This document shows positions 8,183-16,785 of a DNA stretch of 64,000 nucleotides, piece by piece. Each line of letters starts with the position of its first letter. The stretch's first letter is position 1. Position numbers and translations under genes: made by a program. The DNA comes from Streptomyces sp. CB00316 (GTDB lineage: Bacteria; Actinomycetota; Actinomycetes; Streptomycetales; Streptomycetaceae), in assembly GCF_001905595.1 (NCBI RefSeq), contig NZ_LIXI01000006.1, forward strand, positions 310,001-374,000, read 5' to 3'. The notes under the pieces were generated by a model that was not told the DNA's origin, searched no databases, and saw only the letters and a list, made by a program, of their open reading frames with translations.

Positions 8183-9512
8183 GCTCCGCCCGCGAGTCCC
8201 GCTCCTCGGCCCCGGCCGCGCCGCCCCGCTCCTTGCCGGCGGCGCGTCCGGGGCCGGGGCGTGTGCGGGGCGCCGCGACGGCCGGCACCAGGAGCACGGC
8301 CGCGGCTCCGAGGACTCCGCCGGCCGCGAAGACCAGGAACCCGCCGCTCTCCAGTCCACGGCTGACCAGCGCGCCGCCGAGCCACGGACTGACGACCGCG
8401 CCGAGCCGGCCGACGCCGGTGACCCAGCCGAGGCCCGCGGCGCGGTCGGCCGCCGGATAGAAGCGGCCGGCGACCGCGTAGACCATGGTGCTGGCGCTGA
8501 ACAGCCAGACGCCCGTGAAGGCGACGACCGCGTACGTGAGGCCGAGCGAGGGTCCGGTGGCGAGCAGTGCCAGTCCGGCCGCCGTCAGGAGGAACCAGCA
8601 GGTGGCGACGCGGACCGCGCCGAACCGGTCGGCGACGCGTCCGGCGACCAGCATGCCGACGATGCCGCCGGCGTTGATGACCATGAGCAGGCTCACCGAG
8701 GTGGACAGACCGTGACCGGCGGAGCGCATCAGCTGCGGCAGCCAGGTGGAGATGCCGTACACGAGCAGCAGTCCGCAGAAGGAGGCGGCCCACAGCAGCA
8801 GCGTCGCCAACGCCCGCCCGGGCGCCACGAGTTCGCGTGCGACACGCAGCCGTCCGGCGGCTCCGGCGGCCGGCGCGTCATCGGCGGACGGCGCCGGCAG
8901 CCCGTACCGTTCGGCGGTCTCGCGCGCCTGCTCGAATCGGCCGCGCGCGTAGAGCACGCCGGGCGACTCCGGCATATGGCGCAGGAGCAGCGGTACGGCG
9001 ACGAGCGCGGGCAGCACACCCGCGGCGAACGGCCACCGCCAGCCGTGGTCCGGGGCGAGCGCCAGGCCGAGGCCCGTCGCCGCGATGCCGCCGGCGTGGT
9101 AGGCGGTCATGAGCACGCCGGTGGCCAGCGCCATCCGGCGCGGCGGCGAGAACTCCGCCACGACGGTCAGGCAGATCGGCATCAGGCCGCCGAGACCGAG
9201 ACCGGCCAGGAACCGGCCTGCTCCGAACTGGACCGGATCATCGGCCAGCGCGCAGACGCCGGATCCGGCGGAGAACAGCAGCACGCACCAGACCAGGACG
9301 GTGCGTCTGCCGATCCAGTCGGTGACGTTGCCCGCGGTCAGCGCGCCGATGAGCATGCCGAAGGTGGTCCAGCTGCCGATCCGGCCGGCCGCGGCGGCGT
9401 CGAGCCCGAAGGCGGTGTCGTCGAGCATGTACGGCATGACGGCGCCGTAGATCGTGACATCCAGTCCGTCGAAGAAGACGACGAGCCAGCACAGAGCGAG
9501 TACCACGTACAC
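8157..9512 (-). CDS. MFS transporter, aromatic acid/H+ symporter type
   Basis: A 451-residue, twelve-helix major facilitator of the aromatic-acid:proton symporter type. Helix 1 carries FFDGLDVTIYG with the membrane Asp typical of this family. The loop 2-3 signature DWIGRRTVL and the helix 5 region FSPPRRMALATG are also visible. I chose the GTG at 9512, preceded by AGGAGAG; an upstream extension to 9602 has no family similarity. It is a good candidate for transport of 3-amino-4-hydroxybenzoate or the final product. It converges on the cyclase gene. Confidence 0.9.
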   Translation of the reverse strand: MYVVLALCWLVVFFDGLDVTIYGAVMPYMLDDTAFGLDAAAAGRIGSWTTFGMLIGALTAGNVTDWIGRRTVLVWCVLLFSAGSGVCALADDPVQFGAGRFLAGLGLGGLMPICLTVVAEFSPPRRMALATGVLMTAYHAGGIAATGLGLALAPDHGWRWPFAAGVLPALVAVPLLLRHMPESPGVLYARGRFEQARETAERYGLPAPSADDAPAAGAAGRLRVARELVAPGRALATLLLWAASFCGLLLVYGISTWLPQLMRSAGHGLSTSVSLLMVINAGGIVGMLVAGRVADRFGAVRVATCWFLLTAAGLALLATGPSLGLTYAVVAFTGVWLFSASTMVYAVAGRFYPAADRAAGLGWVTGVGRLGAVVSPWLGGALVSRGLESGGFLVFAAGGVLGAAAVLLVPAVAAPRTRPGPGRAAGKERGGAAGAEERDSRAEPTSPGRTR

Positions 9513-9584
9513 GGTGTCTCTCCTGATTCGGTGAGCAGGTGCGCAGGTGAGCAGGTGAAGTGTGGTGCGGTGCGGTGCGCACAA

Positions 9585-9630
9585 CGCGGCGGCGCCGGAC
9601 AACGGTGATCCGCTGTCCGGCGCCGCCGCG
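9585..9630 (-). terminator. Strong terminator after the aminophenol oxidase gene
   Basis: A perfect 17-bp stem (left arm CGCGGCGGCGCCGGACA) with a 12-base loop begins six bases beyond the oxidase stop. It separates the oxidase/chaperone transcript from the exporter gene. Confidence 0.85.
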
Positions 9631-9635
9631 TCGGT

Positions 9636-10556
9636 CTACTGGTCGTAGGTGTAGAACCGCGTGTGGTCGAGCAGGTCCGCCGGCGTCTTGGTGTGCCACG
9701 GCCCGAGCGGGGTGTTGATGTCCGGCACGTCCTGGGTCGGCGCGGTCGGCAGGTAGTGCGGCACATCCGGATGGCGCGCCTGCCACAGGGCCCAGCAGCG
9801 GTCGATCATGCAGTGGTTGAGGAAGAACACCGGATCGTTCGGCGAGCCGATGTACATCATGTGGCCGCCGGTCCACACGTGCGCGGCGCCGTGCAGCTTG
9901 CCGAGCCGGGGCTCCCAGGCGAACTTGGTGTAGCCCTCCAGGTGGTTGCGGAAGCTCTCGTACGGTGGCGTGCCGCCGGATGTGTGGTTCCACGGCGGGC
10001 AGTCGTAGACCGTGAGGTCGAGCGTCTGCTCCAGCTCCTGCGGCGTAGGCAGGTCCGGTGTGAGCGTGCCGAAGTCCCGTACGAGGTAGTCGCGGTCGTC
10101 ATGCGTGTAGTTGCCGTTCAGCGCCGGATCCTCCGGGCCTTCCGGGATGACGCTGATGTTCAGCTTCCAGCCGTTGCGGCGGGCGAACGGTCCGGTCATG
10201 ACGCGGCGGTCGCCGGGCCGGCCGTTGCCGCCCATGAAGTCCTTGGACCACAGCGGCGAGTCCTCGCCGTGGTCGGTGGTCCAGTCCCAGTACGGCAACG
10301 TGACGCGCGGATCGACCTTCTGCAGGGCCTGTTCGAACTTCAGGAGGTACTGCCGGTGCCACGGCAGGAAGCCGGGATTGACATGGCCGAGGCGCTTGCC
10401 GGTCTCCTTGTCGAGGTAGTCGGTGGAGTTGACCTGTATATGAAGCTTGACGAACCGGTCGTAGATGCCGCGTCTCTTGATCTCCAGGACCGCGTTGACG
10501 AAGCGTCGCTTCTCCTCGGCCGTCATGTTCAGGTGGTTCTTGCGTACGTGGACCAT
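9636..10556 (-). CDS. griF: Tyrosinase-like o-aminophenol oxidase (GriF type)
   Basis: A 306-residue type 3 copper oxidase. Predicted CuA ligands are His39, His58 and His67 (PGFLPWHRQY). CuB ligands are His222, His226 (LHGAAHVW) and His248 (DPVFFLNHCMID). Residue 223, after the first CuB histidine, is Gly. In melanin-forming MelC2 tyrosinases this position is Asn, a residue linked to phenol hydroxylation. With the GriI/GriH genes nearby, the likely role is oxidation of an o-aminophenol, as GriF does when it builds the grixazone phenoxazinone, or nitroso formation as in NspF. No signal peptide; export probably depends on the chaperone. Confidence 0.9.
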   Translation of the reverse strand: MVHVRKNHLNMTAEEKRRFVNAVLEIKRRGIYDRFVKLHIQVNSTDYLDKETGKRLGHVNPGFLPWHRQYLLKFEQALQKVDPRVTLPYWDWTTDHGEDSPLWSKDFMGGNGRPGDRRVMTGPFARRNGWKLNISVIPEGPEDPALNGNYTHDDRDYLVRDFGTLTPDLPTPQELEQTLDLTVYDCPPWNHTSGGTPPYESFRNHLEGYTKFAWEPRLGKLHGAAHVWTGGHMMYIGSPNDPVFFLNHCMIDRCWALWQARHPDVPHYLPTAPTQDVPDINTPLGPWHTKTPADLLDHTRFYTYDQ

Positions 10557-10620
10557 CGCTGGAATTCCTTCGCTCCGGGGCCGGTTCAGAGGTGCCGCAC
10601 ATGTCGGGGTGCCGCGGGTG

Positions 10621-11007
10621 TCAGAGGTGCGTGACGTGGGTGCCGTGCGTGGAGGGCTGGAGTGCGGCGCCGCGCAGTTCCTCGACGGCGCGGCGGGCGG
10701 CGTCCAGCGGGGTCGGGGCCATCTCGTAGTGGCACATGGAGCTGAGGTAGGCGTCGTCGGCGAACTTCATGAGGTGGAGCGGGCGGCCGTCGATGTAGAC
10801 GCCACCGCCGTCCGCCGCGGTGGCCACGCGTATGGTGCGGCCGAGATAGCGCTCGGTGTGCTCCTGGCCTGCGGCCTCCGCCGGTACGGCGGCCTCGGCG
10901 GCCGCTTCGGCGTCGCCGCCGCCGCTCAGCAGCGGAACGGCGGCCGCGGCGGCGACGAGCGCCGCTCCGGTGGTGGCCACGACCATTTCTCGCCTGTTCA
11001 TGGGCAT
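10621..11007 (-). CDS. griE: Copper chaperone for the oxidase (MelC1/GriE type)
   Basis: A 128-residue tyrosinase cofactor. A Tat-like signal (NRREMVVATTG, then a hydrophobic Ala-rich helix) covers about residues 1-35. The MelC1 signature follows: YLGRTIRV, GGGVYIDGRPLHLMKFAD, and MCHYEMAPTPLDAARRAVEEL. Such caddie proteins load copper into the adjacent oxidase and carry it through the Tat pathway. Three in-frame ATGs lie close together (11013, 11007, 11001). I chose 11007 because AAAGGGA is six bases upstream. It sits 64 bases before the oxidase, in the usual chaperone-then-oxidase order. Confidence 0.88.
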   Translation of the reverse strand: MPMNRREMVVATTGAALVAAAAAVPLLSGGGDAEAAAEAAVPAEAAGQEHTERYLGRTIRVATAADGGGVYIDGRPLHLMKFADDAYLSSMCHYEMAPTPLDAARRAVEELRGAALQPSTHGTHVTHL

Positions 11008-11065
11008 GCGCATTCCCTTTCTCGCGGTCTTGTGCGTTTCGGTGGTGGCGGGCCGAGCGAGGACG

Positions 11066-12436
11066 TCAGCGCTGGGCCACGACGCCCTTCGGTTCCAGGA
11101 GGAACTGCGTGTAGTTGTCGTCGTGCGGGATTCCCGGCGTCGCGGTCCACGGCAGGACCCGGCCGCGCGTCACCTTGCGGACGCTCGGCTCCCGTACCGC
11201 GGCCTCCACCAGGTCCTCGCGGTCGGTGAGCAGGTTGAGGACGAGTGAGTCGCGGAGCGGCTCCACACCGTCGGCCTCCGTCCACGGAGCCACCACGACG
11301 AACGGGAACGGGAGTTCCGTTCCGACCGCCGGATGGTCGGCGCGGTCGGCGGAGAGCACGACCGGCCGCAGCAGGAACGATCCATCGACCAGCTCCACGA
11401 CGGTCTCGTGCTCGCCGGCGCGTGCGCTGTGGTCCGTGAGCGAGGCGCGGAGGGCGGCGACCTGTTCGCGCAGCCGCTCGGCGCGGGCCCGGTTCACCAC
11501 CAGGAGCGTCGCCGCGTCGTCGGTCACCGGCAGTGACGGCAGCTCCGCGAGCCGCTCCGCGAGCCGGTCGGCGACGTCCTCGACCGCGCCGGTGGTCAGG
11601 ACCGCCGAGAGGTTGGTGCACCTGGTGCCGCCGTCGAAGGAGGCGGAGAGGGCCAGGTGGTCGATGACGGCGTCGTCCAAAGCCACGTCCAGGAGCGCCT
11701 TGGTCCGGCCGGGACCGCGCACGGCCACCGATTCGCGCTGGTGCCAGGCGGCGACGGCGCTCTCACCGCCGTAGATGATGCCGCGGTCCGCCTCCCGCAG
11801 CAGATACTCGCCGACCTCGCGCGAGCACGGCAGGAACGCGGCCCTGGCCGGCTCCAGGCCCGCCGTGGCCAGTGCGGCCAGCAGTCTCGCCGGGGTGAAC
11901 GGATCGCGGCTGCCCGGCTTGACGAGCACGCTGTAGCCATGGAACAGCGCGTGGGCCCAGGAGATGTTCGGCACCGGGTGGTTGCTCGCCATCACGGCGG
12001 CGAAGACGCGGCCACGCGGCACCCAGCGGGTGTCGAAGCCGTCGCCGAAGCCGGTGGCAGGGAGTTCGGCGGCGGTGGTCACCGGCAGCGCGCGCAGTTC
12101 GTCGGTCAGGTCGGCGACGGCCTGTCCGACGGCGGTGGCGGTGAGGCCGGTGGCGTGGCAGACGCGTCTGGCGTACTCCTGCGGACTCTCGCCGTCCAGC
12201 GTCGCGGTGGCGAAGAGCTCGGCCGCTTCGGTGAACACCTCGAAGGCCGGCGGTCTGCCGTCCGCGTGCGCGCGGATCTCGTTCAGCGCGGCTACCGCGA
12301 GGAGCCGTGGCGCGGTTCCGATGTCGGCGAGATCGCCGCCGAGGACGCTCGGCAGCCGGGAGCGGTCGGAGCTGGCGACGCGGCGGCCGCAGACGCTCGG
12401 GTCGAGGACGACGGTGGCCGGCGCGGCGGTGCTCAT
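11066..12436 (-). CDS. LuxC-type reductase subunit of aryl carboxylic acid reductase
   Basis: A 456-residue acyl-CoA/acyl-enzyme reductase of the LuxC/aldehyde dehydrogenase superfamily. The catalytic Cys is probably the one in GGTRCTNLSAV, near residue 283. The upstream stretch AAVMASNHPVPNISW belongs to the nucleotide-binding domain. Its ATG overlaps the stop of the preceding ligase gene (TGATG), so the two are translationally coupled. GriC and GriD together reduce 3-amino-4-hydroxybenzoate to the aldehyde in grixazone biosynthesis. This pair is the likely equivalent, although I cannot say which gene matches which name. Confidence 0.88.
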   Translation of the reverse strand: MSTAAPATVVLDPSVCGRRVASSDRSRLPSVLGGDLADIGTAPRLLAVAALNEIRAHADGRPPAFEVFTEAAELFATATLDGESPQEYARRVCHATGLTATAVGQAVADLTDELRALPVTTAAELPATGFGDGFDTRWVPRGRVFAAVMASNHPVPNISWAHALFHGYSVLVKPGSRDPFTPARLLAALATAGLEPARAAFLPCSREVGEYLLREADRGIIYGGESAVAAWHQRESVAVRGPGRTKALLDVALDDAVIDHLALSASFDGGTRCTNLSAVLTTGAVEDVADRLAERLAELPSLPVTDDAATLLVVNRARAERLREQVAALRASLTDHSARAGEHETVVELVDGSFLLRPVVLSADRADHPAVGTELPFPFVVVAPWTEADGVEPLRDSLVLNLLTDREDLVEAAVREPSVRKVTRGRVLPWTATPGIPHDDNYTQFLLEPKGVVAQR

Positions 12437-13494
12437 CAGTAGACCCCTTCGATGATGGCCACGTCGTCGAGGGTGCGGTAGGTCTGCACATCGGCGAGGC
12501 CGTCCACGGCGGATCCGTCCTGCGGCTCGATCCGGATCGCGGTGTCCCGCTCCAGGACGTTCGGCAGGAACATCTCCTCCGAGACCAGGTGGAGCCGGAC
12601 CCGGCCGCGTTCGCCGTAGGCCACCGGCTCGCCGGCCTCGTCGACGAGGTGGAGGCGCGTGGTCGCCGGGAACGGCTCGAAGACGCACGGATAGGCGTCG
12701 CCGGACCGGGCGGGGCGCTGCGGCGCCACGCCCATCAGGCTGTTGCCGTAGACGCCGACCACGTTCGCCGCCGGGAAGAAGACGTCGCCGAGCTGCTTCA
12801 GGCTCTCGCGGCTGATGGACGTTCCGGCCCAGATGACCGCGCGGACCTGGCTACGCACCAGCTCGTACAGGCGCGGCCTGGCGCAGATCGCCTCCAGGAG
12901 CGGCGGCGTGGTGTTGAGCACCGAGACGTCCTGGCTCTCCAGCACCGTCTCCGCCTGGTCCAGCAGGTGCTGGATGTAGGCGTCGGCCTCCTCGCCGCGT
13001 CCGTCCGACAGGAGCCTCTTCACCCAGCGCGGATCGAGGTCGACGGTGTAGAAGACGCCGCCGCCGAGTGCGGCGTAGCGGGCCGTGTCGAAGCCGATGA
13101 CATGGGGACCGCTCGGTCCCAGGTGCAGCCAGTTCCCGTCCGCCGGAACGCCGCTCGCGATGAGGCGGCTCCGCGCCCACTCGGTCACCTGCGACCGGTA
13201 GGCGCTGTCCACGATGCGCTTCGGCGACCCGGTGGTGCCGCCGGAGTCGTAGACGCGGAACGGGCGGTCGGACAGGCCGCGCGGAATCAGGTCCTGCGCC
13301 GGTACGGAGCGGAGTTCGGCGCTGACGTCCGGAAAGCGCGTCAGGTCGGCCAGGCCCTGCACCTCGCCGACCGGATCGAACCCGAGCCCGTCCAGCTTTC
13401 CGAGCCAGAACGGCGAGCCGGTCTCGGCACCGAAGTGCCACGCCATCAACTTACGTGTGTGACTGTCGAATTCGGGATCAATGATGTGGCTCAT
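12436..13494 (-). CDS. LuxE-type adenylating subunit of aryl carboxylic acid reductase
   Basis: A 352-residue ATP-dependent acyl-activating enzyme of the LuxE / phenylacetate-CoA ligase-like group. The P-loop YDSGGTTGSPKRIV lies at residues 82-95. The adenylate region has VYGNSLMG (about 250), and GERGRVRLHLV lies near the C-terminus. It should adenylate the aromatic carboxylate and pass the acyl group to the coupled reductase subunit. The ATG follows the hairpin at 13594-13639, so the ligase/reductase transcript probably starts in the 100 bases between. No separate acyl-carrier protein is visible. Confidence 0.87.
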   Translation of the reverse strand: MSHIIDPEFDSHTRKLMAWHFGAETGSPFWLGKLDGLGFDPVGEVQGLADLTRFPDVSAELRSVPAQDLIPRGLSDRPFRVYDSGGTTGSPKRIVDSAYRSQVTEWARSRLIASGVPADGNWLHLGPSGPHVIGFDTARYAALGGGVFYTVDLDPRWVKRLLSDGRGEEADAYIQHLLDQAETVLESQDVSVLNTTPPLLEAICARPRLYELVRSQVRAVIWAGTSISRESLKQLGDVFFPAANVVGVYGNSLMGVAPQRPARSGDAYPCVFEPFPATTRLHLVDEAGEPVAYGERGRVRLHLVSEEMFLPNVLERDTAIRIEPQDGSAVDGLADVQTYRTLDDVAIIEGVY

Positions 13495-13593
13495 GACGGT
13501 CTTCCGCTCTCCTGATCACGGGGCAAGGGCGGTACGGGGTCCATCGTGCTGGCGAGGCCTATCGGTGACGTATCACCTGCGTGTCGCGGAACG

Positions 13594-13639
13594 CGTCCGC
13601 CCGCACGGCGCCGTCTAGACGGTGCCGTGCGGGCGGACG
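13594..13639 (-). terminator. Long inverted repeat, probable terminator of the second MFS gene
   Basis: A 46-bp inverted repeat centred on CTAG, with 23-base arms beginning CGTCCGCCCGCACGGC and one G-T wobble. It lies 25 bases beyond the stop of the MFS gene, between it and the ligase promoter. Confidence 0.8.
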
Positions 13640-13663
13640 GTCTGCGCGGGCTTCCCGGCGCGC

Positions 13664-15016
13664 CTAAGGCGTGCGCCGGGACAGGGTGAAGGCGACCAGT
13701 GCGGCGATCAGCGGGAAGAGCGCGACGACGCCGAGCGCCGTGGAGAGCGACATCGACTTCGCCAGCGCGCCGGCGGTGGCGCTGCCGACGCCGCCGCCGA
13801 CGAAGAAGGTGAGGTTGAGCAGCCCCATCGCACCGCCGCGCCGCGCCGGTTCGATGTGTCCGGACATCAGCGCGGTGGTGAAGACCTGGGTGACGGAGAA
13901 GGCGGAGAAGCCGAGCGAGGCGCCGAGGATCAGCAGCAGGACGCCGGGGCCGGTCAGCGCGCCGGCGAGCGCCGCCGCGAAGGCGAGGGAGACCGCGCCG
14001 AGAAGCAGGTTGCCGTGGTCGCCCGCGGTGAGCCGGCCGGCCAGCCGGGAGAGGACCGCGCCAACGACCGCACCGGGCAGGAGCCAGACGCCGACGGCCA
14101 GGACGCTCCAGCCGTGGTCGCGGACGAGGAGCTGCGGTACGGCGTACATCGCGGCGAACAGACCGCCGTACACGCCGATGCCGATGACGGCGGCCTTCAG
14201 GAAGACGCGGTCGGTGACGAGCGCGCGCGGCACGAAGGAGGTCTCTCTGCTGCGCGTGCGCCAGGTGAGTCCGGCGGCCGACAGGAGCAGCACGACGGCG
14301 GTGGCGGTCACCAGCGGTGTGCTCAGCGCGAGCGCGGAGGACTGGATCAGCACGAGGAACGACATGGCGGTGAGCGTCAGCAGAGCGGCTCCCGGCAGGT
14401 CCATCGATCGGCCGGAGTTCTTCCGCGCCGGTGCCCCGGCCAGGCACAGAGGCACGATGAGCAGGGAGAGCGTCGGCAGGACCAGAGCGATGCGCCAGGT
14501 CACCCACTCGGTGAAAACGCCGCCGGCCAGGGTGGCGCTGGCCGAGAAGATCGCCATCGTCGCACCGAATCCGGCGAAGACCTGCGCCCGCCGCTCCGCC
14601 GGTACGGAGGCGGTGAGCGCCATGGCGCAGGCGGCCATGGCGCCGGAACCGGCGGCCTGCACGAAGCGTCCGGCCACCAGGACGCCGAGGTTCGGCGCGA
14701 CGAGGCAGATCACGGCGCCGCCGGCGAGCGCCAGCGAGCCGAGCAGCAGTGCGGCGCGCACGCCACGGGTGTCGGCGAGGCGGCCGAACAGCGCCGTGCC
14801 GACGCCCAGCGCCAGCGCGTGCGCGGTCAAAACCCAGGCCGTGGCGGTGGCCGAGGCGTCGAGCGAGGACGCCACGTCCGGCAGGGCGACGCCGGCCGCG
14901 GTGACGCCGAAGACGACCGGGCCGAACAGAGCGCCGTAGCGCAGCCCGTCCGAGCGGGCTCCGGGAGAGGGGACGGTAGCGGCGGCCGCGGGGGACGCGG
15001 CCTCGTGCGTGGTCAC
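13664..15016 (-). CDS. MFS transporter, drug/metabolite exporter type
   Basis: A 450-residue major facilitator with about 12-14 hydrophobic helices, resembling DHA-type efflux proteins. The loop 2-3 motif is GRLADTRGVRAALL and helix 4 has LVAGRFVQAAGSGAMAA. The start is the GTG at 15016, eight bases after TTGGAG; an in-frame start at 15049 lacks a binding site. It lies between the reductase pair and the FAD oxidase, all on one strand. It is the better candidate for product efflux and self-protection, while the first MFS protein resembles aromatic-acid carriers. Confidence 0.88.
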   Translation of the reverse strand: MTTHEAASPAAAATVPSPGARSDGLRYGALFGPVVFGVTAAGVALPDVASSLDASATATAWVLTAHALALGVGTALFGRLADTRGVRAALLLGSLALAGGAVICLVAPNLGVLVAGRFVQAAGSGAMAACAMALTASVPAERRAQVFAGFGATMAIFSASATLAGGVFTEWVTWRIALVLPTLSLLIVPLCLAGAPARKNSGRSMDLPGAALLTLTAMSFLVLIQSSALALSTPLVTATAVVLLLSAAGLTWRTRSRETSFVPRALVTDRVFLKAAVIGIGVYGGLFAAMYAVPQLLVRDHGWSVLAVGVWLLPGAVVGAVLSRLAGRLTAGDHGNLLLGAVSLAFAAALAGALTGPGVLLLILGASLGFSAFSVTQVFTTALMSGHIEPARRGGAMGLLNLTFFVGGGVGSATAGALAKSMSLSTALGVVALFPLIAALVAFTLSRRTP

Positions 15017-15122
15017 GATGAACTCCAAATATGGACGAGAACCTGCCAAGAGCGAGCGGCTCGCGAACCGGGCCGCCGGGGCCCGAGAAGCCGCTCGGAG
15101 CGCCGGACGAGCGGTGGCCGCC

Positions 15123-16502
15123 TTACGGAAGCGGCGCGATGTTGTGGTTGAGCCGGAAGAGGTTGTCCGGATCGACCGCGGCCTTCACCCGCGCCAGCCG
15201 GCTCAAGGTCTCCGGAGCGAAGCACTCCGCCGCCGATCCGGCCGTATCGGCGCCGGCCAGGAAGTTCAGATAGCGGCGGCCCGTGCTCCACTCCTCCATC
15301 GCCCCGAGGACCACGTCCGGCGAGCCGGGGGACGAGAGCGTGGAGAGCGTGTACGCGCCTTCGCGGACGCCGACCGCGTTCGGCACCTCGGCGGGCCGGG
15401 CGAGCGCGCCGCCGAGGTGGCGCACCTCGACCATCAGGTCACCGCAGGACGAACCGGCTCCGGCCAACCGCAGCAGCGCCTCCATGGCCTGCGAGCCCAA
15501 CTCCCGCAGCACGATGTTGCGTTCGTGGTACGAAAGTGGATGCGCCGGATCCTGGTGGATGTCACCCACCGCGGTGTACGGCATCTCGGCGACCGAGTCC
15601 GCCAGCGGCGTGCCGCACTCGCGCAGCGGACGGACGAGCCGCTCGCCCTCCTCGGCGCGGCCGGTGAAGGCGATCCGCACATGCGCGGCGAACACTCCGC
15701 GCAGGAACTCCGGCACGTCCGGCACGTCCGGCAGCCGCAGCAGCGAGACGGAGGAGGTCATCTCCTCCGGCACGGTCGCGGACCACTGCCGCCAGGTGTG
15801 GAGCACCTGCGCCGCCTGCTCACCCGGGAAGTAGATGCCGCCGCCGTAGAGCCGGCGCACCGGCATCAGGCCGAACCAGAGACCGGTGACGATGCCGAAG
15901 TTGCCCTTGCCGCCGCGCAGCGCCCAGAACAGGTCCGGATGCCGGTCGCGCGTGACCTGCCGGACGCCGCCGTCGGCGGTGACCAGCTCGATGCAGGTCA
16001 CGTGGTCCGCCGCGAAGCCGTACTGCCGGCCGAGCGGACCGAGGCCCCCGCCGAGCGTGTAGCCGACGACGCCGACCAGCGGCGACGAGCCGTTGAGCGG
16101 CGCGAGACCGTGCGGCGCCGCCGCGGCGATCACCTGGTGCCACTGCGCTCCGGCCTCGACGTACGCCGTACGAGTGAGCGGATCGACGGCGACCGCGTTC
16201 ATGCGGCGCGTGGAGACGAGGACGCCTCCGAACGCCGGAGCGGCGATGCCGTGGCCGGTCGCCTGGACGGCGACCGGGAGCCCCTGCCGAGCGGCGAAGG
16301 ACACCGCGGCGGACACGTCCTCGGCCGACTGCGCGGCGACGACCACATCCGGCCGGTGCTGCCCGATCCGGTTGAAGCCCGGCAGTTCCCTCGCGTAACC
16401 CGCGTCCTCCGGGGTGAAGACCTCACCCTTGAGCCGCGCGACGAGCCCGTCCATGGCGCTCTCGGCGATGTCCGCGTGTCCAGGTTGTCCTGCCACGATC
16501 AT
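15123..16502 (-). CDS. FAD-linked oxidase (BBE-like, single covalent FAD)
   Basis: A 459-residue PCMH-type flavoprotein of the berberine-bridge-enzyme family. The FAD attachment histidine is in ATGHGIAAP (about residue 84). The second FAD motif is VGVVGYTLGGGLGPLGRQYG. Bicovalent members have a Cys just before that motif; here the stretch reads NGSSPLVG, so only the His link is predicted. The C-terminal BBE segment includes RYLNFL and the end motif VDPDNLFRLNHNI. GGAGGAAGG precedes the ATG. It probably oxidises a cluster intermediate; it could catalyse N- or C-oxidation or coupling. Confidence 0.88.
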   Translation of the reverse strand: MIVAGQPGHADIAESAMDGLVARLKGEVFTPEDAGYARELPGFNRIGQHRPDVVVAAQSAEDVSAAVSFAARQGLPVAVQATGHGIAAPAFGGVLVSTRRMNAVAVDPLTRTAYVEAGAQWHQVIAAAAPHGLAPLNGSSPLVGVVGYTLGGGLGPLGRQYGFAADHVTCIELVTADGGVRQVTRDRHPDLFWALRGGKGNFGIVTGLWFGLMPVRRLYGGGIYFPGEQAAQVLHTWRQWSATVPEEMTSSVSLLRLPDVPDVPEFLRGVFAAHVRIAFTGRAEEGERLVRPLRECGTPLADSVAEMPYTAVGDIHQDPAHPLSYHERNIVLRELGSQAMEALLRLAGAGSSCGDLMVEVRHLGGALARPAEVPNAVGVREGAYTLSTLSSPGSPDVVLGAMEEWSTGRRYLNFLAGADTAGSAAECFAPETLSRLARVKAAVDPDNLFRLNHNIAPLP

Positions 16503-16586
16503 GTCCTTCCTCCCGGGCCGCACGACGGTCTCGCCAGGCGCGGCGGCGATGAGGAGCAGTCTCCTCGTCCGCCGGGCCCTCTCCCA

Positions 16587-16606
16587 TCCCCTGCTTAGGG
16601 GGTATG
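16587..16606. promoter_or_regulatory. G/C-tract dyad upstream of FAD oxidase (CsoR-like?)
   Basis: The sequence ATCCCCTGCTTAGGGGGTAT has imperfect dyad symmetry of the C-tract/G-tract kind seen in copper-responsive CsoR operators. It lies about 85 bases upstream of the FAD oxidase start. The cluster contains a copper oxidase, so copper control is possible, but the match is loose. Confidence 0.25.
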
Positions 16607-16680
16607 GGGAGGGGCTGGTGCCGCGTGGAGGCTTCGGCACCGCGGCGTGCGGAACACGGGACGGACAGGTCGGACTGGAC

Positions 16681-16780
16681 GGTGGGTGCCGGTGGATATC
16701 GGTGGGTGCCGGTGGGTGTCAGTGGGTGTCAGTGGGTATCGGTGGGTGCCGGTGGGTGTCGGTGGCCATGGGTGGCCATC
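16681..16780. repeat. 10-bp tandem repeat, ten units (GGTGGGTGYC)
   Basis: Ten consecutive units of exactly ten bases, consensus GGTGGGTGYC with variants such as GGTGGATATC and GGTGGCCATG, fill 16681-16780. The array lies between the SARP stop (16786) and the FAD oxidase start (16502). The strict 10-bp period puts every G-tract on the same face of the helix. Confidence 0.92.
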
Positions 16781-16785
16781 GGTGC

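Noticed and set aside
16681..16780. CRISPR array or protein repeat
   Set aside because: Units are 10 bases with no spacers, and the encoded Gly/Val/Trp repeats occur in all three frames without a start; it is a simple tandem repeat.
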